NCBI GenBank assembly: GCA_029204225.1
Contig: CM055102.1
Span: 16,182,229-16,246,228, forward strand
Direction: 5' to 3'
DNA: 64,000 bases
Origin: Diphasiastrum complanatum
Taxonomy: Eukaryota; Streptophyta; Lycopodiopsida; Lycopodiales; Lycopodiaceae
This document shows positions 34,626 through 45,430 of the stretch, one piece after another (position 1 is the first letter of the stretch; every line of letters begins with the position of its first letter). A program made the position numbers and the translations under genes. The notes beneath the pieces were generated by a model. That model did no database searches. It was not told the DNA's origin and saw only the letters and a list, made by a program, of their open reading frames with translations.

Positions 34626-35915
34626 TGATTTTGTAATTCTCCAAAAGACTGAGCAAAGCTCCCACTTGAATGAAAGATCCTCTTTTGGATGAACAGATTG
34701 TCAACAATCTTTTGCATAAATTTTGGTGTACTTTGTTGAGCATGTAAGTAACTCTCCTTATGTAGTTTGATTGGAGCATTTGCTGGAAGGTTTTAACCAT
34801 TATTCAAGTGTGTTTTTCATGTTCTTAATGGGTTGAGGAACATTTTCAACATTGTCTCAAGTTATTTTGGACTTTTTAATTTATTTAGAACTATTTTCTA
34901 CACATGGTACCAAAAGAGCCAGATAAGAAAAACAATAAAAACTTACTAATTCTTGAAGTGGGATTTTCTCAAGTTCGAATCTCATTTCAATACAACTATA
35001 AGCCAAACAAGACAAATTTGATCAACAAGTCACAATTTAGTTAACTTTCTAGAATTTATTGATGCTTTTGTCCAATAGCTATGAGCACCTAATATAATTG
35101 TCCAAAATGAGTGTCAATCCGAATAACATAGACAACTTTTAAACATAAACATTGATATAGAATTTCAAAAGAAACATAAACATAATTTGATATTTAAAAG
35201 AAACATAAACATCACTTAATCATATACTACTTTGAACAAGCTATATTATAAGAACTCTCATAGAAATTTAATCACAATGTGTCATTTACCACTAAAAGTG
35301 GCTCATTTATACTTAACGGTCTTGGGCCAAGCCCTACATTAGTCAAGAGACTATTACAAAAGATGCACAACTTTGGTGCAATTCTAGACAAATTTGTAGA
35401 AGTTTAACCTTTTAGACCAGTGATTTACTATTTCAATATTCTAAAGGTTGAGAATTAGAAATTATTTTCAACCTTTAGAATTTCTAAAAGTCGTTAAACT
35501 TTTTACATCATGATTCCTCATGGTCTTACAATACACATGCCATGGAATATGATTTACTTATAATAGGGTGACATGCCCACACCCTAGCATACAAAAAGTC
35601 GGCTTTCTACAAAATTGTCAAGTTGGATTTACAATTGAATTTACAGAAGGAATTACACGTCTTTTGGAGCCAAATTTGGCCTTGTTGTAGATTCGGAATA
35701 TGCCAACACTCACTAAACTAAGTACATTACAAGTCCAATAATTATGACAACAAAGATTGTAATCAGCACTCTACAGCTACAATAATCATGAACTCTACTC
35801 ATCAATATCAGCTGCACATTCATCGAATAATTTGGACATGTATTCTTTGATGTGTGCCACTGATATTTCCGGAATAGATATTGCTTTTCACAGTATAGCC
35901 ATGTGCTTTAATTGG
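34626..35915. other. No gene recognised
   Basis: AT-rich stretch, probably decayed internal sequence of the LTR element to the left. Confidence 0.35.
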
Positions 35916-37938
35916 TTATTTTGCCTTTGATTTCCATGCATGAACAACTGTATCTACATCCATATATTGTGGTCCGTCGTTGTTCGAAATCCATTCTTTC
36001 TCTAAGCAATTTTTGTATAGCTCCGAGTTGTGAACTTGTCTCTAGTTTCTACGCCGTTGATTAGATTTTGGTTCATACCATAATGCTTTAAACTCTTTGG
36101 CCAAGCCTTCTGAGTTTTTCTTCACTTCGGCAACTTTTGCCACCCAAATAGGTATGGAACCCTACAAAACATCTTCATCTGGAGGCCGCATTGCAACAAA
36201 CTTGTCCAACACAACTTCTCTATGTGGGATGAATTCAACCAGAGGTGCATCAGCTTTTCGTCCACAAAACCTCCAGGGTAATAACTCTACATCCATTTCG
36301 ACCTCATTGATCGAAGTTGATACAGATGAATTGAAAGTGGTTGGCAAGGATTGTGGCCAAAAAGCCTCTTGGCTATACATTTGTTTGGAAAGATATTCGA
36401 CAAGTTTTGTGGTTTCCACCACACATGCATAATTGTGATCCTTGTATTCTTGAAACTTTTGGCTCATGAACCACAAATAATCAATAAAAGGACATTATTC
36501 CTTTCATTTCATCTGGATCCAGATCCTTCGTGGATGCTAGAAAGATGGCTTCATCTTTTGAAGGTACACGTTGCAACAATTTGAAAGGTTCACTCCATGC
36601 ATTGTCTCCATCATTAGAATAGTATTTCCATTGCATGGTTGGCTCACCATTCATCATTTGAAAACAAAAATAGTGAGGATTGGTGTGTCCTTCTAAGCCG
36701 TCATTTCCTTGAGCAATACAAGGATCTATAAATTATTTCCAGTCTACCATTCGTTCTAGTATTTCTACTTCAGTGCTTTCGATACGACCGCCACCTAGCT
36801 TTTCACCAATTCGTGCTAGCATATATGGCATTGTGTGAGCTGATTTGGACTTCAAAGCCCTGGATATGACACTGAAAACCTGATCTATGTCTTCATGTGC
36901 GTGGCCAACCGAAAGAAATCCCATTTCTACCTTTTGGAAGATGTTATGTACCACTAACATACAACAAAGGCCAAAAATAAATTTGTTCTTGTTCTCCCTC
37001 CAACAATTGTCAGGTTGAATACGTAAGATCAGAGGTAAGTTACCACGTGATGCTTGTACCTTTCTTATTGCTCGCATTATTGATGCGACAACTTGTTTGC
37101 CATTATGAGCATGCAAGGTATCAATCCAAATATCACAGAGCAACTTGAATCCATGAACCAATACCCCACAAACATCTGTTTTCAAAAATCGATTCCCCTC
37201 TAATCTGGGAGGAGTCTTATTGAAACGGGGTAATGTTGTTGTATTTTGATCCATTCCATCAATGATAAGACACAAGGACTGTTCGGGATGGGATTTTGAC
37301 TCTTCTTTCCAATATGCATACAATTTCTTAGAATCGAAAATATGATGTAGATGATGATCTCTCAATGCAATATAGCAATCACGCATCCTAATGTTGGGAG
37401 TTGTCTCTATTGCATTTTTAAGGTCGTCACATGTTTTGCATTTGGACATTCTTTGTCTTGTTGGAGTCTTGACATGTCCAAACTCTTGTTTCCACATCTT
37501 GTAGAACGTGGATCTTGAAACTTCAAGAATACATGCGTCTTTAAGTTGTGTGTTTATAGTTTTAAAGACGTCGTGTTTATGCATGCTGAGTGAGAGATGA
37601 TGCTTGCAAATAATAGCACCATCTTTTGATTTATGTTGCAGATGTGATTGGGGGAATGCATGCTTTTCCAAAATCCCACGCATTATGGCCAACCCTTTTG
37701 AAGAATGTCCACATTGCTTGAATGTGTCGGTGTTTCCATGAAACTTGTACATAATGGAATAACTTGCCTCAACAATTACTTGCCAAAACATTCCATGGGA
37801 GATTTCGAATATATTTTGATATGCTTTTATGCCTGTAACTTTACCATCCAACGTAGGTTTGAAACCCAGTTTGGGTTCTTCCAAAATATCAAACATTGCA
37901 TCTGACTTTTCTCGTCTATGAAAAAAACATTTGAACAT
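35916..37938 (-). pseudogene. DUF7869-domain protein, decayed (possible transposase-derived)
   Basis: A 401-codon frame (37,938-36,733) shows the full DUF7869 pattern. First comes a Cys-containing segment (MSKCKTCDDL, near 37,440), then SLCLIIDGMDQN (near 37,270), RIQPDNCWRENKNKF (near 37,020) and LSVGHAHEDIDQVFS (near 36,890). Downstream the homology goes on through stops and one frameshift: NDGLEGHTNPHYFCFQMMNG (36,690), KFVAMRPPDED (36,180), IWVAKVAEV and KALWYEP (36,140-36,080), a BAH-like tail, ending at a TAA at 35,916. Stops at about 36,730, 36,480, 36,160 and 36,040 mark it as a pseudogene. The three acidic blocks resemble the spacing of RNase H-fold DDE enzymes. DUF7869 has no proven function known to me, so a transposase origin is inference. 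No TIRs were found. Confidence 0.75.
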
Positions 37939-38029
37939 CTACAATGATTGATTATGCTTGTCAGCTCCTCGTTTTCTCCACACACCTAGTCACAAGTCTT
38001 CACATTGTTTGTAGGTGATTTGTCGAATG

Positions 38030-38170
38030 CACAATCCATATCTCTATCTCATGTGCTCACGCGTTCTTATTCTCTCTCTCTCCACACCTCCGGCCTGCTC
38101 CTCTGTGATATCTATATCTCATGTGCTCACGCATTCTATATCAATATCTCACATGCTCACGTGTTCTGTA
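38030..38170. repeat. Short diverged repeat, ATCTCATGTGCTCACG
   Basis: The word TATCTCATGTGCTCACGCGTTCT (23 bases with variation) recurs three times at about 30-70 bp spacing, around 38,038, 38,111 and 38,145. Confidence 0.8.
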
Positions 38171-38185
38171 TCGATGATCGGACAG

Positions 38186-38214
38186 ATGCATACAAGCGCA
38201 TCGCTTGTATGCAT
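38186..38214. other. Perfect hairpin, 13-bp arms
   Basis: ATGCATACAAGCG, spacer CAT, then the exact complement CGCTTGTATGCAT. Confidence 0.85.
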
Positions 38215-39416
38215 GTACTGCAAGAGGTTTATATCTCCTCTAATTGTTTGCGTCCGCTCTCTCTCTTTTCCTTTCTTCAGATTTGTATTCTTCTCCTTCG
38301 AAGGTTTTCTCCTTGTTCTAAGATAGAATTGGCACCAAGAACTAAAAAACAATGACAAGGACAAGGAAGCATATTTGTTCATTTTCTTGTAAATAGTTCC
38401 ACATGATCTAGTTAACACTTCATTTTCATGGATGAATCAAATTTCTCGCTTAAGCTTTTCATGCTGTCAGACTTGCCATTGATGACACGTGCGATGCTTG
38501 ATTTTGTTATTATTATTGTTCTAGCAATTGCTGCAGACAACGGTTGTTTTTTTATCTATTAGAGAAATACGTATATTCATGAATCTCATGTTTATTATCA
38601 AAGGATGCTTGGGAATTGGTTTCTCTATAATTATTGTCTACTTTGAATGACTTCTCATTCAATGGCACAGTGCTTGCGATTATTATTATTTTTGGATGAA
38701 ATAGGTGGATGAGCAAAAATATCAACACGGTGTCTGATTTCCATCATATTGTTATTTTAGAAAGTTGCAATAAAATAATGGAGTGCTTGGTGTGCAAGCT
38801 GGTGTAGGGATAGTTCTTGAATGTTTTTGGCCTGCTGATTGTATAGACAATAATGAGCTCTCTTCTGGTAGTGATATTTCTATAATACTTGGATTAAACA
38901 CAAGGATGAGTAGCAAGACATGTGGTATATTGGAGTCTGTGGTTTGGTGAATAGTGCAGATATGAGTTTTAGAAGTTTTTGGTCTGTTGATCATAATAAC
39001 AAAAAAAAATCTTCTCATTTTGTTGGCGATGGCATTAAGAAAGCTGGATAGCTACTCTAGGACGCTAGTCATGGATGATTCGTCACAGGTGACGTTTGAG
39101 ATCTTTTACACGCGAGACATGGATAATTCGTGACAAGTGACGTAATGTGTGATCCAAATTGTTTATTGGATTGTCTATTGGGCAAACAAATAGAGTACTA
39201 TAGTTGATTCATTATTTTAGTCTCAATAGGATCTGCATTATAGATTCTCTCATAGTTTTGTAGTGTATAGAACGCATTATGTATAACATACAAATCATAT
39301 TTGTATGGAACATGTGTTTCTAAGCATGTTCGGGACATTCTAAACACCTAATCAATATCTTTTGTTTGTAATATGATAGATATCATAAGAGTTTGGCATG
39401 TGTGTATTGTTTGTAT

Positions 39417-39502
<86 letters not shown>

Positions 39503-39652
39503 CATTTGTTTCATAAGTCTTTATGGAACTTGAATTGGGTTAAAATTTATTCGAAAATAACCCTAAAATGAGCATTCTACACACAAGATTGCAAGATATC
39601 ACAAATATAGTGCACCAATGGATAGATGAACCCAAGAGAACTCATGTATAAG

Positions 39653-39726
<74 letters not shown>

Positions 39727-40190
39727 CAGGTCTCCAAATTTGCCTCTCTGCATAAGAACCCATCTTTTGACACACCTATTGCTTTTGATACTATCATAAA
39801 AATGAGCAAATTTGAACCCTTGAGATGTCCTTCTAAACAGACCTAGGCTAGAACTAGGGGCCACTTTGAAACCGGTTTTAATAGGATGAGCCTACATTAA
39901 GCTAGAATCTGGAATTGGAAAAGACCCTTCTTTAAGTGCAGATACGGTGACAAATGTAAAAACATCCGAGAAATTGAATGCCTTCTTAAAAAGCCCAGCT
40001 TATCTACCTCACAGGATAAATACTTCTAGAATACAAGTATGAAAACAAGGTCCTTCAATCTGAATAATCCAAGCTCAGTTATATCAAGCAGTGGCAATAA
40101 GAGGAGAAAATACCTCCCGAATAAAGGCAATGAGGGGCAAAGTAGCAGTGGCAAAGAGGATCTTCCTATCAGAAAGCTAATTTTTTACTG
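38215..40190. other. No gene recognised; two (GA)n tracts
   Basis: (GA)n at 39,421-39,500 (80 bp) and 39,657-39,722 (66 bp). Around 39,069-39,150 a 50-bp direct repeat contains GTCACAGGTGAC and GTGACAAGTGAC words. Confidence 0.7.
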
Positions 40191-40193
40191 TGA

Positions 40194-42230
40194 TTGATCC
40201 ATGTGAGAGAGGAAATAGAAGAAATAAGAGTGATGGAGGTCAGTGTAGCTAGTAGGCGACGATTAGTGGTTAAAAGAGACAAAGGGAAGATGTTTTTGCA
40301 TTTACATTACTACAATAGATGCTTTGAGAGTAGAAACGTTAAACAACTTTATTATGAGTCTTTACTTCAGGTTTTTGGTCATATTGATGAGGTCTTTGAG
40401 CAATTGTGTTTCGTTGGACCTTTTTTCAAGTCTTTTGTGATTTTAATGTTGATAATATTCCACTTTGTATCTGTTCGAATTCTAAATATTTGAAAGAGTT
40501 TATTGATGAAAATTTTGGGCATGTTATTTCTATGAATACTAGAATTATCAATAGCAAAATTTTAAGGAACGACCTGAACAAAGGGCTTAATCATATTTCT
40601 TTACGTCAATCTAATATTAATGAGGTCGTTTTGGAACTTTACCAATGATGGTTTGAATTGGCTAGATTTTTACCCATTTATTAGAACATGGATCATGATA
40701 GTGTTATGGAACACGCCCCAATTTGCAAACATGTTGTTACAAACTTTTTAAAGAAGACCAGATGGCTTCATGGCAAAAGCACATCAAGAAATGATTCAAA
40801 GAATACTATTGATGAACGTAACTGGATTACTACCTATTTGTATGTGAACGGTGTGGATAAGGCTCAACATAATCCTTGTTTCATGTGTATCTACTTTATT
40901 AGATACCTGGCCTTGCAAAGATTGTCTAGTCAGGATTTTGCCTCTTTTCCTTAGGAAAATAACAATACCATTGATAATGCTATGACAAGTTTTAAGCATA
41001 CCCTCTCTAATATGTTACCAGAGTACATTATTGGGAAAGAAGAATCACCCTTTCTACTATGTGCCTTTAAAGTGCCTAAAAATGCTTTCAGATGGATTAC
41101 AAATGTACATGACTATTTCTTTTCAAAGGTGGCGACATTTCTTTCTAGGACTCTTGGTATTCTGTCTCCGTTCCTTACGGAGGGTGCAGGCCTTAAGGCA
41201 CATTCATACCGGAGTTACCTAAATGTGGATACCAACCTATTTTGGCAATGCAACTCATCCAATGAATTCTATCTTTATGTGCCAAAAAAAATCACTTCTA
41301 TATGGTCTACCAACATCTCTAAGTGCTATTAAACCATCCCTTTTAATGGCCCAGATGGGCTAAAAACTGTTATACGTAAGATGATCTTGTATGCTTTCAA
41401 ATTCGGCAAGAATGAAAGTCTTGTCTATAAATGGAAACATAACCATGAGGAATATAAATGGAAGTGGGTTAGTAAACCTATTGAAAAATGGACTCTTGTG
41501 GACAAGGTACTACTCCACCAATGGAATGATTTATTGATTGACCATTGTATTGTAAGACTAGGAAACAAAGCTTGGAAACAAGTTTGTCGTATATCCATGG
41601 GCTTTGCATGCCCCCCTAATTGGTGTAATTGGTATTTGTCATTTAATGACTTACAATTTATGAAGAGACTTGCCAAACTTGGTAAAATTGAATGCTTACA
41701 GTTATTCAAGAATACCATTCGATATATAGATGACATCGGCTTTATTAACAATTCAGATGTGCTTTTATTTTTAGATAAGGGACAACCTTGTGCCGATGAC
41801 AATGCTAAATGGATATATCCTTTGGAGTACTTGACCATCAAGAATGAGGAGGTTAATGACAATACAGTAAATTTCTTGAATATTACTACTACCTTTGATT
41901 ATGTGTAAAGGCACTTTTTATATGAAAAAGTTTGATAAAAGAAAGGAACTCCCTTTTTCTTTTTTCCAGTACATACATTCGGCATCCAATAGACCCATCT
42001 TTAACTCTTATAAAGTTATTATCGCGCAAATTATCGATGCTATGTATTGTTGTAATGAGCAAGATACTTTTATTAATGAAGTCAATGAATTTGCTTTGGC
42101 GTTTCAAAGAAACGGTTTTATGAAAGGAAGATTGCACGAAATCGTCAACAAAATATTCCTACATGATATGTTCCTTGGACTTATGTTTATAATACCAAAA
42201 AATGCTGATTTTCTCTTGGTGGGCAGTTAG
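40194..42230 (+). pseudogene. Penelope-like (PLE) reverse transcriptase, decayed
   Basis: One frame (40,406-41,908) holds a reverse transcriptase broken by four stops (near 40,647, 40,682, 40,953 and 41,331). The flanking ends lie in another frame. Visible blocks: FRWITNV near 41,090 (RT block with the basic/aromatic template-grip pattern), ISMGFACPPNWCNWYLSF near 41,595-41,645, IRYIDDIGF with the YIDD catalytic Asp pair at 41,723-41,734, KWIYPLEYL, then NFLNITT. The C-terminal part PFSFFQYIHSASNRP and FMKGRLHEIVNKIF (41,950-42,150) matches the tail after the thumb in PLE RTs. MGFACPPxxCNxYL with YIDD separates it from LTR, LINE and group II RTs. No GIY-YIG endonuclease is seen before or after; it is either an endonuclease-lacking type or truncated. 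Confidence 0.7.
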
Positions 42231-42277
42231 CACTCCATCTCAGGGGTGCTAACTGACCCCTGAGATACCTTGCTAAC
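42224..42277. other. Two overlapping, mutually exclusive hairpins
   Basis: Hairpin 1: CAGTTAGCAC (42,224-42,233) with GTGCTAACTG (42,246-42,255). Hairpin 2: ATCTCAGGGGT (42,237-42,247) with ACCCCTGAGAT (42,256-42,266). All arms are perfect. A third copy of TGCTAAC at 42,271-42,277 could also pair with the first arm. They lie directly after the PLE homology. Confidence 0.85.
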
Positions 42278-42292
42278 TATTGGTACGATTGG

Positions 42293-42295
<3 letters not shown>

Positions 42296-42365
<70 letters not shown>
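42296..42365. repeat. (CT)n tract
   Basis: 70 bp of pure CT/TC shortly after the end of PLE homology. Confidence 0.95.
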
Positions 42366-42367
<2 letters not shown>

Positions 42368-42659
42368 GGGCTCTATTATGAGGTTATTACATTTTGTTTA
42401 GCTCTTCGAAACATCAGGAAATGATTTTTCCCTTATGATACTAAACCTACGTAATTTTCTTACCATGCTAAACTTAGTAAAATGACCCCCTAAGAAGGTT
42501 TTTTTTAAAAAAAAACTATAGTTCTTTGGTGGGAAACTTAGTTTTCATTGAATGGCTATGATCTGTGCACATTAGAAGGATACGATCTAACGGTGGGCAT
42601 TAATGAGCACCCGATGCACCAAGATGTACTGGTTTCTCTATGTAAGGGAAGGAGACACA

Positions 42660-42813
42660 ACCCTAAGGTTCACTGTTCCTGCTCTCTCTCTCCCTCTCCC
42701 TCTCTTGCTCTTTCTCATTTCGCTTCTCTACTGCGATTGTTTTTGCTTGGAGGAGAGGATAACTGCGTATTCTATCAGAAGAGTAATTGTGTGGGTGATA
42801 CTACGAAGCTAAG
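42660..42813 (+). other. Possible 5' UTR exon
   Basis: A CT-rich leader-like stretch (42,678-42,730) followed by a good donor AAG/GTAAGC with the last exon base at 42,813. No coding exon could be attached in the next 2 kb, so this may be chance. Confidence 0.2.
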
Positions 42814-44611
42814 GTAAGCTCATCACCCTTTGTTCGGCTTAATGATTGCTTACATTGATAATTTTCATTGTTAAATATGTTGGATGATAGCATGCTTACA
42901 TAAGCTATGATTATCAGTGATTGATATAGCATTTGTGCTTTCCTAAAGAACGTGGGAAGCTTTTACAAGTGGGCGCTGCCTCAAGAACAGTTGTGAACCA
43001 GCATACATGTATGTTTATCAACTTTATCGCTATTACGTTGTCTCTTGACAATGAACAGACATATGGAATTGAAGCGATACTATGTACTCTTGTTTAATGC
43101 CTCTCACATAGTAGATACGTGTCACTGGCCAACAGATCACTAATGACCAGTAATGCGCACTACTGCAATCGCGATTTGAGCCAATAGGTGATAGTAATAC
43201 TTGATACCACGCTGTTGCAGCAGTAGGCCGCCATCCTAGCAGCGATGGACCATCTCTCTATCTGCTTTTTTTATATCAAAACCAATAGTATATGACTATG
43301 CTTGCAATGCATAACCCTGTTTCTGATCATTACATATAATTGTTGGCCACCCTACTTACTCTCATATTGTCTCATGTTGCACATACTGGTACTGATATGG
43401 TATGAGACGTGTGCTCATAAGAATATTAATATAATGTGGTGTCTTTGGTTATCATTCTGAGAGGTTATGTGAAGCAGTAGTAATACTATAAACTTTGAAA
43501 GTAATGATACCAAAACGATTGTACAGTTTGTTGAACTTGCTAAAAGTCGAGTTTTGAAGTAATGTGGAGACGAGTTTATGGCTTTTAAAGTTACTAACTC
43601 CAGCTTGAAGAATGAATGATGCTTTATTGATGCTAAACATCTTTCTTATAATAACGATACTCTTATAATAATAACACACTACCTTTTACCTGTTATTCTC
43701 GGTGTGCAATCACTAGTATATAAGGAAGATTTCGCTTAAAGCAATTGGAGATGGGTAGCTCGCAAACAATCTCTTCACCTCGCATCCAAGTATGAAGCCA
43801 TATGAGGTAACACCAAATTGAATGGTTTTTGCGACAATATGTGACGGTTTATGCATTCATATGGGACTTCACGATATGTTTTAAATGATGGCTCTTGTAA
43901 ACATTTTACTAATAATATTTACGTTTCATTGACAAAGATTTATGTACGATACTTATAACAAGGACATAATTTATTTGACTTAAAAGCAGTTTTCCTAGTA
44001 AGCTATGTACTTTGGAAGAGCTTGATTTCGACGTGATTGAATGGCATGGATTTGCCCAAGCCAAAAGGTGCTTGGATCTGACGATTTTTCGTGGGAGTGC
44101 CTGGGGCTAGTATGGCACACGGATCTGCCCTAGTACCTAGCACTTATGCCAATGTCAAGTCTCTTTTCATCTGTGTATTGCAAGATAGCTTCTTACGTGT
44201 AGAATGCTTATGTGAACTTAATACATTCGTTTTGCTCTTGTACTGATCAGTATGACATCTGCCCTGATACGATTTTGTTAAAAGGGCATAATGTATTGCT
44301 AATTATGAAATGCATGATAAGGAAAATTGGATATATTATTTGTGATTGCAATCAAGCTGATAAGGTAGTGAATCTTGTTTTGGACATGGATAACAACCGA
44401 TGCCCAGCTATGACACCTGTCTTCCTCACGCAACTAACTCGCGTGGTTTTGTTTTGTGAGATGGTGGCAGGTAACAATTGGGTGTCCTAGAACTTGTTTT
44501 TCTTTATGGTACTCGGTATTGTAAGACTTCATACAACTTTGTTTTTACTTGTTATGCTATAACTTAAAGGGTTTGGTCTTGACTTGTCAAGGGGGACTAT
44601 GTGAAACCTTG

Positions 44612-44668
<57 letters not shown>

Positions 44669-45160
44669 GGAACCTTATATTCTCCCTCGATTGCAAATTT
44701 GGGCATGTAGATTTTTAAAACTATTTACTATAGTTAATGAACAATGAGAGTGACTAGTTTGAAATTACAAACGAAAGTCGAGAAGGTCCCAGTGAATACA
44801 AAATGAAACCATATTATACAATAAATCTAGTATGTATCCTTATATCCAAAATACGAAATGCATAAAATACGAGCTGATCCCATATGAATAACCCCTAGCT
44901 TATGTCAACCTTATGAAAGGGAAGAGAATTTTCATGGAATAAGTCCCTTAGCCCTGTAATATATAAGTGAAAATACCCCCAACCCTACGCTCGCATCTTG
45001 CGAGCACGGAGGCCCTTTGGCCCCGGTGCCCTCCTGTTTTTTTGTTTTTTAAAACTGGCTGCCCGGACTCCACGTGTCCAGGCAGCCAATCTTTGTCCCA
45101 TAAGCATTCCTATCAAATTTTGGGGAGTGCATATATACACAAACTGCCCATTACTTAGCA
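42814..45160. other. No gene recognised; one (CT)n tract
   Basis: (CT)n at 44,615-44,666. The open stretch 44,212-44,490 (plus) begins with ATG, but its composition and neighbours give no family. Confidence 0.4.
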
Positions 45161-45430
45161 TGTGTGTGTGTGTGTGTGTGAGGCTGCCCTTGCCCACCGC
45201 CCCGGCGCCACCGCTGCTACCTGCCCGCTGCCAGGCGCCACCCCCGGCACCACCCTCGCTCCTCGGCCGCCCCGGTGTGTTGTAAAGCTACCTTTACAAG
45301 CTTTACTTCCGGCGCCATCGGCGCCAGCTATGTCCCCGGCGCCAGCAGCGCCCCTGCTGTTTCCGGCGCCAACGGCGCCGGCGCCGCTCCCGGCGCCATT
45401 GTGACCAGAATCCAGCCGGCGCCAAGTTCC
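45161..45430. repeat. (GT)n followed by GC-rich GGCGCC-studded sequence
   Basis: 20 bp of (TG)n at 45,161-45,180, then 250 bp that is strongly GC-rich in an AT-rich window, with many copies of the palindrome GGCGCC and of CCGGCGCCA words. It overlaps the left end of the 1.2-kb tandem duplication, whose second copy repeats the GGCGCC cluster near 46,525-46,630. Confidence 0.85.

Noticed and set aside
34522-34800. Repetitive protein with HLRRVFIH repeats
   Set aside because: It is only the antisense translation of a 24-bp tandem repeat.
36097-36432. Plus-strand open frame of 111 codons
   Set aside because: It is the antisense shadow of the DUF7869 C-terminal region read on the minus strand.
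40194-42365. Hammerhead ribozyme near the Penelope-like element
   Set aside because: PLEs often carry hammerheads, but I found no CTGANGA core with a partner GAAA in a foldable arrangement on either strand here.
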